Origin: an uncultured Flavobacteriales bacterium
Lineage (GTDB): Bacteria > Bacteroidota > Bacteroidia > Flavobacteriales > Flavobacteriaceae
Assembly (NCBI GenBank): GCA_913058295.1
Contig: CAJXRD010000001.1
Span: 1-64,000 of the forward strand
Reading direction: 5' to 3'
DNA length: 64,000 nt
Shown here: positions 1-8,188 of the stretch, in pieces
Position numbering within the stretch: the stretch's first letter is position 1
Layout: each line of letters begins with the position of its first letter
Position numbers and translations under genes: made by a program
The notes under the pieces: generated by a model
Seen by the model: the letters and a program-made list of their open reading frames with translations, nothing else
The model's database searches: none
Told to the model about the DNA's origin: nothing

Positions 1-863
1 CAATCGCTAATGCAAAACATGTAATTGCACAGGTTAACCCTAATATGCCAAGAACTCATGGAGATGGAATAGTTCATTATACAGAATTTGATACCCTTGT
101 GGAAGTAAATGAACCATTACATTATCATGATACTGTAGCTCCTAGTGAAAGTGAAGAAAAAATAGGGGATTTTGTCGCAGAACTTATTGAAGATAAAAGT
201 ACCCTACAAATGGGGATTGGATCTATCCCAAATGCGGTATTATCTCGTTTAGGAAATCATAAAGATCTAGGCTTGCATACCGAAATGTTTTCGGATGGTG
301 TGATCGATTTAATTTTAAAAGATGTGATTAATGGGAATCATAAAGGAATAAATCCTGGAAGAGCCATGGCTACATTTTTAATTGGTTCCAAACGATTGTT
401 CGACTATGTAGATGATAATCCATTTATTGAAATGCGAGAAGCAGACTTTGTAAATAATGTAAGTATCATTAAACAAAACCCAAGAATGGTTGCTATCAAT
501 TCTGCCATAGAAATTGATGTAACTGGACAGGTTTGTGCAGATTCTATTGGGATGAACATGTATAGTGGTGTTGGTGGACAAATGGACTTTATTAGAGGCG
601 CATCTTTAAGCGAAGGAGGAAAAGCTATCATTGCTTTACCCTCTGTTACCAATAAAGGAATAAATAGAATAGTCCCTTTCTTAAAGCCTGGTGCTGGGGT
701 AGTAACTACTAGAGCACATGTGCATTATGTAGTAACCGAATATGGGGTTGCAAATTTATATGGTAAAACGATTAAGCAACGGGTAAAAGCCTTAACTGAA
801 ATTGCGCATCCAAATTTTAGAGAGGATATCGCAAGAGATTATTTTGATAAAAATATTAGATAG
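1..863 (+). CDS. Acetyl-CoA hydrolase/transferase family protein, C-terminal part
   Basis: The reading frame is open at the window edge (first full codon at base 3) and ends with TAG at 863, so about 287 residues are visible of a family usually about 430 long; the N-terminal third is missing. The visible part has the family signatures: a GIGSIPNAV segment, then LHTEMFSDG, whose Glu is the expected acyl-carrying residue of this class of CoA transferases, and a late glycine-rich GAGVVTTRAHVHYVVTEYG segment. Known members move CoA between acetate, succinate or 4-hydroxybutyrate; the exact substrate cannot be read from this fragment. A strong terminator follows within 30 bases, so this is the last gene of its unit. 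Confidence 0.9.
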   Translation, partial: IANAKHVIAQVNPNMPRTHGDGIVHYTEFDTLVEVNEPLHYHDTVAPSESEEKIGDFVAELIEDKSTLQMGIGSIPNAVLSRLGNHKDLGLHTEMFSDGVIDLILKDVINGNHKGINPGRAMATFLIGSKRLFDYVDDNPFIEMREADFVNNVSIIKQNPRMVAINSAIEIDVTGQVCADSIGMNMYSGVGGQMDFIRGASLSEGGKAIIALPSVTNKGINRIVPFLKPGAGVVTTRAHVHYVVTEYGVANLYGKTIKQRVKALTEIAHPNFREDIARDYFDKNIR

Positions 864-891
864 AATAATTAAATTATAGGTAAGCAAAGAA

Positions 892-928
892 AAAGTCTTC
901 TAATATTTAATTAGAAGACTTTTTTTTG
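892..928 (+). terminator. Rho-independent terminator after the CoA transferase gene
   Basis: A perfect 13-bp stem (892-904 with 910-922) closes a 5-base loop and runs into a tract of eight Ts. It lies 28 bases after the stop codon of the acetyl-CoA hydrolase gene. Confidence 0.9.
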
Positions 929-950
929 AATAAAATCATTAGGGTTCGAT

Positions 951-985
951 AAAAGACAAAAGACCGCTACGCTGAAAGACAAAAG
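951..985. repeat. Short intergenic direct repeat AAAGACAAAAG x2
   Basis: The 11-mer AAAGACAAAAG occurs at 952-962 and again at 975-985, separated by ACCGCTACGCTG. Purine-rich repeats of this look are common between genes in flavobacterial genomes (from memory, not searched). No coding function is seen in 864-1065. Confidence 0.5.
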
Positions 986-997
986 GTTAAAGAATGA

Positions 998-1032
998 TTT
1001 AAACTATCATATAAACAGTAGTTTAAATTTTT
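998..1032 (+). terminator. Possible weak hairpin terminator
   Basis: A 9-bp inverted repeat, TTTAAACTA (998-1006) and TAGTTTAAA (1019-1027), is followed by five Ts. The AT-only stem and 12-base loop make it weak; it may be a second stop after the one at 892-928. Confidence 0.3.
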
Positions 1033-1065
1033 ATAGTTTATAAAAAAACCCCAGAAAAAGTAAAA

Positions 1066-2597
1066 TTATTCTTTTACAAATTTTTTAATTAATGTCCCTT
1101 GATCTGTTTTTATAGAAACAAAAAATAATCCAGCCTTTAAATTGGAAACATCTAGTAGGTTGGTTGGGTGGTTTAGGCTGAACACCCTCCTCCCGATCAC
1201 AACGTATATTTTTAAACTATTAATGTGATAACCGCTACTGTTTTCTAAGTGTAATACATTTTGTGCGGGATTGGGATATAGCATAATTTGTGTTGCTAAA
1301 ATATCTTCTATCCCCAAACTACAATCTTCACTAAATATAGTCCAATCACTCACATGCCAATCTGGATAATCGTCTTGTACAGGAGCATCTACATCAATAC
1401 AAAATAATTCTTCACTCCCCCAACATATTAAATGGTCAAGATTAGCATTATTTCCGTTTTTTAGATTTAATGAAGTTAGGTTGTCGTTATATAAAAGCCC
1501 AACATATTCTAATTGAGGATTATTACTCAAATCTAATGTTGTAATTTGACCTTCCAAAATTTCCACCCTTTTCAATAAAAAATTATCAGACAAGTCCACC
1601 TCTGTTATAAAGTCAAGCCCAAAATATAAATGTCTTAAATTTATATTATTAGAGGTATTTATAGAGGTTAAAAAATTTCCCGGACAGTAAAACCATTCTA
1701 AAGCGATATTATTTGAAATGTCAATATTTTCTATATTATTTTCATTAATCCACAACCGTTTTAAATTAACATTTTGAGAAACATCAATAGTGTTAATATT
1801 ATTTCTAGAAACATTTAAAGTTTCTAAATTAACATTTTGAGAAATATCAATAGTGTTAATATTGTTTTCAGAAATCTCCAATTGTTCTAAATTTACATTT
1901 TGAGAAACATCTAACTCTGTTATTGGATTATTATAACACCATAATTGTTCTAATTTTAGATTTTGAGAAACATCTAAGTTACTTATCGCATTACTTTGGC
2001 AACGCAATATTTTTAATTCTTTAAATGCGTTTATTCCCTCCAAACTAAGTATGTAATCAAATACATAATTAAAATCAACGATTGCCATGTTTTCTATTCT
2101 ATTGGTAAACACTAAGTCGTTATATGCAATATCATCTCCAAAACCTAAATCTTCTAAATAATCTTCAAATATGTTGTCTGGTATAAAAGTAGTTGCTGAA
2201 TTATCGTAAGGATAATCAAAAGTAATGGTTCTTGTTTCTTCCAAGATGTCTAAGGCGCAAGGCATTACGGCGTCACTATCGCTATAGAGTTCTATGTTTA
2301 ATGTATAGGAGTTATATCCATTTGGCAGATTAATAATATGAGTTTGAGAGTCCCAAGTTTCTGATTGACCAGAAGAGTATAAATAACATAGGGAAACGCT
2401 AATGGTATTGTCTAAATAACTTATAGTGGAGCCGCCAAAAGTTGCTGCAAAGTTGCTGCAAAGTTGCTATAAAATAATGTTTCTAATGTTACCTCATTGT
2501 CTCCACTAGGCTCTATATAAAAATTCATAAGATCCTCGGTTTGGCTATAGCTATAGCTTGAAATAAATAATAAGAATAGTATTGTGATTTTTTTCAT
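1066..2597 (-). pseudogene. Leucine-rich-repeat surface protein with T9SS sorting domain, frameshifted by an 11-bp tandem repeat
   Basis: Translation from the ATG at 2597 gives a typical signal peptide (MKKITILFLLFISSYSYSQ) and reads to a stop at 2421-2423. The remainder is in another frame, open from about 2466 to 1066, with a first ATG at 2265. The break lies in a tandem repeat of an 11-mer; removing one unit joins both halves into one frame of about 506 codons (SNFAATFGGSTISYLDNT across the join). The downstream part has about nine 21-residue leucine-rich repeats of the form DVSQNxxLxxLxxxxNxI, then a C-terminal domain starting at LYPNPAQN and ending in KKFVKE, typical of T9SS cargo exported to the cell surface. 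Function of the repeats is unknown, probably binding or adhesion. If the break is real, the product now lacks a secretion signal; a slipped copy number would restore it. Confidence 0.8.
2438..2468. repeat. 11-bp tandem repeat, 2.8 copies, at the frameshift
   Basis: Unit AAAGTTGCTGC at 2438-2448 and 2449-2459, then nine bases of a third copy at 2460-2468. Because 11 is not a multiple of three, each gain or loss of a unit changes the reading frame of the surrounding leucine-rich-repeat gene. With one unit fewer the gene is intact. Confidence 0.9.
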
Positions 2598-2700
2598 AAT
2601 AAATTTGGGGGGAGTTGTATAAAGATACTAAATATATTTCAGTGCTAAATACTTTTATTAGGAAAGCTGAATTTAATTCTTTTTTGAAATTTAAGACAAA

Positions 2701-2740
2701 AAAAAAGAGGCTTCTAAAATTAAGAAGCCTCTTTTTATTT
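2701..2740 (-). terminator. Terminator of the ATP synthase operon
   Basis: A perfect stem AGAGGCTTCT (2706-2715) with AGAAGCCTCT (2723-2732) has an A-tract on one side and a T-tract on the other, so it can work on both strands. It lies just after the atpG stop codon in the minus direction. Confidence 0.9.
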
Positions 2741-2758
2741 AATTTTATGTATTTCTTA

Positions 2759-3625
2759 CTATCCAGCCAAGGCTTCAGCTCCACCAACAATCTCTAAGAT
2801 CTCGTTAGTAATAGAAGCTTGTCTTGCTTTGTTATATTGTAAGTTAAGCTCATCTCTAAGCTCTGTTGCATTATCGGTTGCTTTATGCATCGCTGTCATA
2901 CGTGCACCGTGCTCACTTGCAGAAGAATCTCTAAGTGCCTTATACAATTGCATTTTTAAACTCTTAGGGATTAACTCTTCCACTATTTTAGCTTTGGAAG
3001 GCTCAAAAATATAATCTGAAGCAGTCGTTGATGCCTCAGAATCACTAACAGATTCTAAAGGTAAAAATGGCTCTGTCATTATAATTTGAGTCGCAGCATT
3101 TTTAAATTTATTATATACCAAAACGATTTTATCGTAAGTTCCTTCCGTAAATAAATCCATCAAATTTTGAGCGATAATCGCATTATTCTCAAAAGTTAGG
3201 TCATCAAAAATTTCAATATTATTTTCAATAACTGTATGGTCCTTTATAAGAATATCGTTTGCTTTTTTACCTAAAGTAATAAAATCTACTTGTTTCCCTT
3301 TATAAGACTCTTCAATTAAAGTGTTACAAGCTTTTACAATATTAGAATTAAAAGCTCCAGCTAATCCACGATTAGAAGAAATAGCAACCAACAATACTTT
3401 GTTTACTTCTCGTTGTGTAGTATAATCACTACCAATATCACCATCCAAACTTGCGCTTAGATTTTGAAGTAATTCAGTTTGTTTATCAGCATAAGGACGT
3501 AAAGTAGTAATTGCATCTTGCGCTTTTTTCAACTTCGCTGCAGACACCATTTTCATGGCACTGGTAATTTGCATCGTTGAAGATACAGACGCTATTCTAG
3601 TACGTATTTCTTTTAAATTTGCCAT
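2759..3625 (-). CDS. atpG: F-type ATP synthase subunit gamma
   Basis: A 288-residue protein starting MANLKEIRTRI, the classic N-terminal helix of the gamma subunit, with the ITSAMKMVSAAKL segment (about residues 20-32) and the conserved C-terminal stretch around ASEHGARMTAMHKATDNA and ending in the ITNEILEIVGGAEAL motif. Gamma is the rotating central stalk that couples proton flow through the a/c ring to catalysis in alpha/beta. It is the last gene of the operon and is followed by a strong terminator. Unusually, it is separated from atpA by an unrelated cassette of about 400 bp, so its translation is not closely coupled to atpA. Confidence 0.98.
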   Translation of the reverse strand: MANLKEIRTRIASVSSTMQITSAMKMVSAAKLKKAQDAITTLRPYADKQTELLQNLSASLDGDIGSDYTTQREVNKVLLVAISSNRGLAGAFNSNIVKACNTLIEESYKGKQVDFITLGKKANDILIKDHTVIENNIEIFDDLTFENNAIIAQNLMDLFTEGTYDKIVLVYNKFKNAATQIIMTEPFLPLESVSDSEASTTASDYIFEPSKAKIVEELIPKSLKMQLYKALRDSSASEHGARMTAMHKATDNATELRDELNLQYNKARQASITNEILEIVGGAEALAG

Positions 3626-3631
3626 TTTTCA

Positions 3632-3661
3632 AGTTATGAGTTATGAATGCAGAGTTATGAG
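3632..3661. repeat. Left flank of the four-helix-bundle cassette
   Basis: AGTTATGAGTTATGA followed by ATGCAGAGTTATGAG. It resembles the reverse complement of the sequence at 4003-4033 on the other side of the four-helix-bundle gene (shared blocks AGTTAnGAGTTAT and nTGCAGAGT). The stop codon of the cassette gene lies inside it. Confidence 0.65.
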
Positions 3662-3990
3662 TTTTTGATAATTGCTACTAATATTCTTATTAACTCCTCG
3701 CACTTATTTGTCAATTCTTCAGGTACTTTTCTTCCAGTTGCTTTTAATAATTCTAACCAATATTTAGTTTCATCAGCTTCCTTTAGTGCAATACCAAATT
3801 TATTTTTAAAATCCTTTTTGCTTACTCCTCTTTGTGCTTCTCTAGTATTAGCCCCAATACTAGTACCGCTTTTTAAAAGTTGTGAAGCTAATTCATAGTC
3901 CTTATTAGCTTTAAGTTGATCACAGTATAAAACTATTTCACGTGCAAATTGAAAACTCTTTACTCTTATTGGACTGTTTTCAAAAGCCAT
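3655..3990 (-). CDS. Four-helix-bundle protein (S23 / 23S rRNA intervening-sequence protein family)
   Basis: A 111-residue protein from the ATG at 3990; a GTG start at 4011 would add seven residues but lies inside the flanking repeat. Sequence features of the S23-type four-helix-bundle family are clear: an N-terminal VKSFQFAREIVLYC helix, the LASQLLKSGTSIGANTREAQ block, the KNKFGIALKEADETKYWLELL block and a C-terminal ELTNKCEELIRILVAIIKNS helix. Relatives are encoded in intervening sequences of 23S rRNA genes and in diversity-generating retroelements (Avd); their biochemical role is uncertain, probably nucleic-acid binding. The gene sits between atpA and atpG with inverted-repeat flanks, so it looks inserted rather than a part of ATP synthase. 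Confidence 0.85.
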   Translation of the reverse strand: MAFENSPIRVKSFQFAREIVLYCDQLKANKDYELASQLLKSGTSIGANTREAQRGVSKKDFKNKFGIALKEADETKYWLELLKATGRKVPEELTNKCEELIRILVAIIKNS

Positions 3991-4002
3991 AGTTTTTATT
4001 TT

Positions 4003-4033
4003 ACTCTGCACTCAACACTAATAACTCTTAACT
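4003..4033. repeat. Right flank of the four-helix-bundle cassette
   Basis: ACTCTGCACTCAACACTAAT then AACTCTTAACT; the inverted partner of 3632-3661. It ends one base from the atpA stop codon, so the cassette fills almost the whole atpA-atpG gap. Confidence 0.65.
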
Positions 4034-4034
4034 A

Positions 4035-5612
4035 TTAGTTATACTTTGCTGAAAGATCTTTAGCTACATTAGTTAAAACTTCAATCACCTCATCGGTTAA
4101 TTTTCCAGCTTTTAATGTATTTAAAGTATCTCTATGTTTTGCGTTAAGGAATTCGATAAAATCTCTTTCAAATTCTTTAATTTTATTTACAGGAACTGCT
4201 TTTAATAAGTTCTTAGATCCTGCATAAATAATTGCAATTTGATCTTCTACTGTAAATGGATCGTTTTGTGCTTGTTTAAGGATTTCAACGTTACGCTTAC
4301 CTTTCTCAATTACATTAAGTGTCGCTGCATCTAAATCTGATCCAAATTTAGCAAAAGCTTCTAATTCACGGAATTGAGCTTGATCTAATTTTAAGGTTCC
4401 AGAAACTTTCTTCATCGATTTAACCTGTGCATTTCCACCCACACGTGATACCGAAATACCTACGTTAATTGCTGGACGAACCCCAGAGTTAAATAAATCC
4501 CCATCTAAAAATATTTGACCATCTGTAATAGAAATTACATTGGTTGGAATATATGCAGATACATCTCCCGCTTGCGTTTCAATAATTGGTAATGCAGTTA
4601 ATGATCCACCTCCTTTTACTTTATCCTTTAAGGATTCAGGAAGGTCATTCATTGTTTTAGCGATTTCGTCGTTATTAATGATTTTTGCCGAACGCTCTAA
4701 TAATCTAGAGTGAAGGTAAAATACATCTCCAGGATATGCTTCACGTCCCGGTGGGCGACGTAATAATAAAGATACCTCACGGTATGCTACTGCTTGCTTA
4801 GATAAATCATCATAAATAATTAAAGCAGGACGACCTGTATCTCTAAAATACTCCCCAATTGCAGCACCTGCAAATGGAGCGTAAACTTGCATTGGGGCAG
4901 GATCTGATGCATTTGCAGCTACTATTGTAGTATACGCCAATGCTCCTTTTTCTTCCAATACTTTAGCAATATTCGCTACTGTAGAAGCTTTTTGCCCTAT
5001 AGCAACATAGATACAAAATACTGGTTCCCCAGCATCGTAAAATTCTTTTTGATTTAATATGGTGTCAATACAAACGGTAGTTTTTCCTGTTTGACGGTCA
5101 CCAATTACCAACTCACGTTGTCCTCTACCCACTGGAATCATAGCATCAATTGCTTTAATTCCTGTTTGTAATGGTTCTGTTACTGGTTCACGAAAAATTA
5201 CACCAGGTGCAATTCGTTCAAGTGGCATTTCAACAGTTTCTCCTGTAATTACTCCTTTACCATCAATAGGTTCTCCTAATGTATTTACAACACGACCAAC
5301 AATATCTTCTCCTACATTAATAGAAGCAATTCGTTGGGTACGTTTTACAGTAGATCCTTCTACTATATTACTAGAATGACCTAATAATACAACCCCTACA
5401 TTGTCTTCTTCTAAGTTTAGAACAATACCTTCTAAACCATTTTCGAATTCAACTAATTCACCGTACTGTACATTAGAAAGCCCGTATACACGTGCAATAC
5501 CATCACCTACAGTTAGAACACTTCCTACTTCATCTAATGAAGCAGTGGATTCAAAACCAGATAATTGTTGTTTTAATATTGCTGATACTTCAGCTGGATT
5601 AACTTCTGCCAT
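4035..5612 (-). CDS. atpA: F-type ATP synthase subunit alpha
   Basis: A 525-residue protein with the alpha-subunit features: N-terminal [19 protein letters not shown] crown region, Walker [10 protein letters not shown] (about residues 172-180), Walker [11 protein letters not shown], and the SRLLERSAK and [15 protein letters not shown] motifs. Alpha forms the hexamer with beta; its nucleotide site is non-catalytic. The length is normal for Bacteroidetes. It lies between atpH and the inserted four-helix-bundle cassette. No atpD or atpC follows, as expected for Bacteroidetes, where beta and epsilon are often encoded elsewhere. Confidence 0.98.
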   Translation of the reverse strand: MAEVNPAEVSAILKQQLSGFESTASLDEVGSVLTVGDGIARVYGLSNVQYGELVEFENGLEGIVLNLEEDNVGVVLLGHSSNIVEGSTVKRTQRIASINVGEDIVGRVVNTLGEPIDGKGVITGETVEMPLERIAPGVIFREPVTEPLQTGIKAIDAMIPVGRGQRELVIGDRQTGKTTVCIDTILNQKEFYDAGEPVFCIYVAIGQKASTVANIAKVLEEKGALAYTTIVAANASDPAPMQVYAPFAGAAIGEYFRDTGRPALIIYDDLSKQAVAYREVSLLLRRPPGREAYPGDVFYLHSRLLERSAKIINNDEIAKTMNDLPESLKDKVKGGGSLTALPIIETQAGDVSAYIPTNVISITDGQIFLDGDLFNSGVRPAINVGISVSRVGGNAQVKSMKKVSGTLKLDQAQFRELEAFAKFGSDLDAATLNVIEKGKRNVEILKQAQNDPFTVEDQIAIIYAGSKNLLKAVPVNKIKEFERDFIEFLNAKHRDTLNTLKAGKLTDEVIEVLTNVAKDLSAKYN

Positions 5613-5649
5613 ATTAATTATATTATTCAGATATAAATCTGAAATTTAT

Positions 5650-6192
5650 TTATATACTTTTACTAAATTCTCTTTTTATTCTTGCAAGGTTATTTGAAAT
5701 ACTTGCATTGTATTGAAGATCTCCTATTCTAAGAATAAACCCTCCAATTATTGATTCATCAATGGTGCTTTCTATAGTAACTTTATCACTTCCTGTAAGT
5801 TCTTTTACTTTGGAAAGAATTTTTTCAGTTAGTTCATTAGTTAGTGCAACCGCTGTAGTTACTTGAGCAACTTTTACCCCTTGAGCTTTGTTGTATAAAT
5901 CGATATATTTTATAGATACATCCTCCAACAAATTTGTCCGTTTGTTTTCTACCAATACATTAATTAAAGATTTGGTAGTATCGGATTGCTTGTTAAAAAT
6001 TGCAAGCAAGGCATTTTTCTTATCATTTACATTAATAACAGGGCTATTAAGCACTGTTTGTAAATCATTACTTGCTTTAATGGTAGCTTGAATAATCTGC
6101 ATATCATCAAACACAAGGTTTGCAATATTTGTTTCGTTAGCTTGCAGTAAAACTGCTTTAGCGTATCGTATGGCTGCTCTGCTTCCGCTCAT
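5650..6192 (-). CDS. atpH: F-type ATP synthase subunit delta
   Basis: A 180-residue OSCP/delta protein with the typical start SRAAIRYAKAVLLQA and a C-terminal region ELTGSDKVTIESTIDESIIGGFILRIGD in which GG-F-x-x-R-I-G-D is the family signature. Delta joins the peripheral stalk (subunit b) to the alpha/beta head. It lies 12 bp after atpF and 37 bp before atpA in the same transcription unit. Confidence 0.96.
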   Translation of the reverse strand: MSGSRAAIRYAKAVLLQANETNIANLVFDDMQIIQATIKASNDLQTVLNSPVINVNDKKNALLAIFNKQSDTTKSLINVLVENKRTNLLEDVSIKYIDLYNKAQGVKVAQVTTAVALTNELTEKILSKVKELTGSDKVTIESTIDESIIGGFILRIGDLQYNASISNNLARIKREFSKSI

Positions 6193-6204
6193 AATTATTT
6201 ATCT

Positions 6205-6705
6205 CTAATTTAAGGTAGCGTCATCTAACATACTTTCAACCAATTTTAATTGCTTGTCTTTGTTAGATAGTTCTTCTTTAACTACTTTTTCAGCGATCTC
6301 GATAGATAACGATGCAACTTGATTTTTTAAATCGGCAATAGCAGATTTCTTTTCATTCACAATAGCTTCTTGTGCTTGAGTAATCATATCGTCAGCTGTT
6401 GCTTTAGCTTCTTCTTTCGCGTCGGCTATCATCTTCGTTTTAATTTCACGAGCTTCCTTAATAAGGTTTTCTCTTTCTGCACGAGCTTCTTTTAAAATAC
6501 GCTCATTATCAGCATTAAGAGATTCCATTTCTTTCTTCGCATTTTCAGCTGCATCCAATGCATTTTTAATACCTTCTTCTCTTTCATTAAGAGCATTCAA
6601 TATTGGCTTCCATGCAAACTTTTTTAATAATATTAGCAATAACAAAAAAAGTGTTATTTGCCAGAAAAAAAGTCCAAAAGAGAAATCGTTAATTAACTTA
6701 TCCAT
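6205..6705 (-). CDS. atpF: F-type ATP synthase subunit b
   Basis: A 166-residue protein with one N-terminal membrane helix (about residues 12-30, FFWQITLFLLLLILLKKF) followed by a long charged, coiled-coil-prone helix, which is the architecture of the peripheral stalk subunit b. The conserved KPI..ALNEREEGIKNALDAAE segment after the helix is typical. A perfect 16-bp hairpin precedes it, directly after atpE. Confidence 0.97.
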   Translation of the reverse strand: MDKLINDFSFGLFFWQITLFLLLLILLKKFAWKPILNALNEREEGIKNALDAAENAKKEMESLNADNERILKEARAERENLIKEAREIKTKMIADAKEEAKATADDMITQAQEAIVNEKKSAIADLKNQVASLSIEIAEKVVKEELSNKDKQLKLVESMLDDATLN

Positions 6706-6738
6706 ACTTATAATTTAAATAAATTCTTAATTTTAATT

Positions 6739-6775
6739 AAACAACAATTGCAACCAATCGTTGCAATTGTTGTTT
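6739..6775 (-). promoter_or_regulatory. Strong hairpin between atpE and atpF
   Basis: A perfect 16-bp stem (6739-6754 with 6760-6775) and a 5-base loop lie about eight bases after the atpE stop codon. On the transcribed strand no uninterrupted U-tract follows, so it is more likely an mRNA end-protecting or attenuating structure than a full terminator. Such an element would help make more c subunit than the single-copy subunits. Confidence 0.75.
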
Positions 6776-6783
6776 GGGTTTTG

Positions 6784-6975
6784 TTATACTGCAAATAATG
6801 CAGCAAATCCAATACCTTCAATAAGCGCAGCTGCAATTAGCATTGCTGTTTGAATCTTTCCATAAGCTTCTGGTTGACGAGCGATAGCGTCCATTGCTGA
6901 ACCACCAATTCTACCGATACCGATTCCGGCACCAATTACTACTAAACCTGCACCTACAATAGCTGGGATCTCCAT
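6784..6975 (-). CDS. atpE: F-type ATP synthase subunit c
   Basis: A 63-residue protein with two membrane helices joined by the polar ARQPEA loop. The first helix carries the glycine-rich GAGIGIGRIGG packing motif and the second carries the ion-binding Glu in ALIEGIGFAAL. The residue after the Glu is Gly rather than Ser or Thr, which fits a proton-type rather than a sodium-type ring. Subunit c forms the rotating ring in the membrane and is needed in about ten or more copies per enzyme, in keeping with the hairpin just downstream. Confidence 0.97.
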   Translation of the reverse strand: MEIPAIVGAGLVVIGAGIGIGRIGGSAMDAIARQPEAYGKIQTAMLIAAALIEGIGFAALFAV

Positions 6976-7011
6976 AATATATATTTATTTAAAATTAAAC
7001 ATTCAAATTTA

Positions 7012-8088
7012 TTAATGCGCTTCATCATGCTCTTCCACTGCAAAGCCAAAATAAAGGGCCGATAGCATAGTGAAAATATAAGCTTGTAATAAAGCAACTA
7101 AAAGTTCAATCATAGATATAGCAAAAGCCAACACAAAGGTTAAACTACTACCAATCCAATTATGAAACACAAATATTAAACCTATCAAACTCATTAATAC
7201 AATGTGTCCTGCCATAATGTTTGCGTACAAACGAATCATTAAAGCAAAAGGCTTAATCACTACTCCTAACAATTCGATAGGAGCTAATATAATTTTCATA
7301 GGAACTGGTACACCAGGCATCCAGAAAATATGTTTCCAATAATTTTTGTTCCCTGAAAATTGAGTAATTATAAAGGTAATTAAAGCCAATGCAAAAGTAA
7401 TGGCAATGTTCCCTGTTACATTTACTCCTAGAGGAGTTAAGCCAAATAAATTTAAAAACCATACAAAAAAGAATACGGTTAATAAATAAGGCATGTATTT
7501 TTTATACTTATTAATACCAATGTTTGGTATTGCAATTTCGTCTCTTATATAAATAATAATCGGTTCTAAAAATCTTCCAGCTCCAGTTACAATTGGTCCT
7601 TTTTTAAAGGATTTTGCCATACCTGCAAAAGCTAGAAACATTAAAATACCGGTAATGATTATCATTAAAACACTTTTCGTAATAGAAAAGTCTAATGGTT
7701 TTACTTGAGTAGGATGATGATGGTCATCTAATGTGATGGTTCCTTCAGCGTCTGTTTTATAAATTTTGTTGTGGTAAAGCTTGTAATAATTTCCATTATT
7801 TTCAGCTACAGTTTCCCCGTGATGAAATTTAGAAGAAGAAAACAATTGAATCCCTTCATCTATTAAAATTACTGGAAGTGAAAAGCCGTAATGTTTTCCT
7901 GTTTCAGTATCACTAAAGAAAATAAAATCATGAGAATCTAACAAGTGATGATTGATACTTTCCTTGATTTTTGTTTTTAAACTTACTTCCTCTGGCGTTC
8001 CTTCATGTTCTTCATTTTGTGCTTGAACATTCATGCTAAAAACGAATAGTACGATTGTAAGTAGTTTTGCTAAAAAATTGCTTTGCAT
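7012..8088 (-). CDS. atpB: F-type ATP synthase subunit a
   Basis: The ATG at 8088 gives 358 residues beginning MQSNFLAKLLTIVLF with a signal-peptide-like segment ending VQAQ; an upstream TTG at 8097 is less likely. A region of about 100 residues outside the membrane follows, including a HDFIFFSDTETGKHYGFSLP segment, before the first membrane helix near residue 130. The C-terminal part has the subunit a core: MIRLYANIMAGH, with the essential Arg facing the c ring, and the final AYIFTMLSALYFG helix. The cleaved-signal, long N-terminal form is typical of Bacteroidetes. A TATTTTTG promoter box lies 35 bp upstream, so atpB can start its own transcript. Confidence 0.97.
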   Translation of the reverse strand: MQSNFLAKLLTIVLFVFSMNVQAQNEEHEGTPEEVSLKTKIKESINHHLLDSHDFIFFSDTETGKHYGFSLPVILIDEGIQLFSSSKFHHGETVAENNGNYYKLYHNKIYKTDAEGTITLDDHHHPTQVKPLDFSITKSVLMIIITGILMFLAFAGMAKSFKKGPIVTGAGRFLEPIIIYIRDEIAIPNIGINKYKKYMPYLLTVFFFVWFLNLFGLTPLGVNVTGNIAITFALALITFIITQFSGNKNYWKHIFWMPGVPVPMKIILAPIELLGVVIKPFALMIRLYANIMAGHIVLMSLIGLIFVFHNWIGSSLTFVLAFAISMIELLVALLQAYIFTMLSALYFGFAVEEHDEAH

Positions 8089-8122
8089 AGTAAACAAATT
8101 GTATTGGCTTTAAAAATCGGTG

Positions 8123-8130
8123 CAAAAATA
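8123..8130 (-). promoter_or_regulatory. TATTTTTG -7 box upstream of atpB
   Basis: Exact match to the Bacteroidetes -7 consensus TAnnTTTG on the minus strand, 35 bp before the atpB ATG and inside the only sizeable gap between the upstream membrane genes and atpB. No clear -33 TTTG was found. Confidence 0.6.
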
Positions 8131-8188
8131 CTGTTCTTTATGGAAAGAAAAAACTATTTATACTCTTTTTTATATTCCCTGAAATTTG

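Noticed and set aside
404-652. Long minus-strand open frames inside the acetyl-CoA hydrolase gene.
   Set aside because: They are shadows of a well-conserved gene on the plus strand and have no family features.
3941-3956. A CACGTG core inside the four-helix-bundle gene (TATTTCACGTGCAAAT) as a third parS site.
   Set aside because: Several fixed positions outside the core differ from the parS consensus, and it lies in coding sequence.
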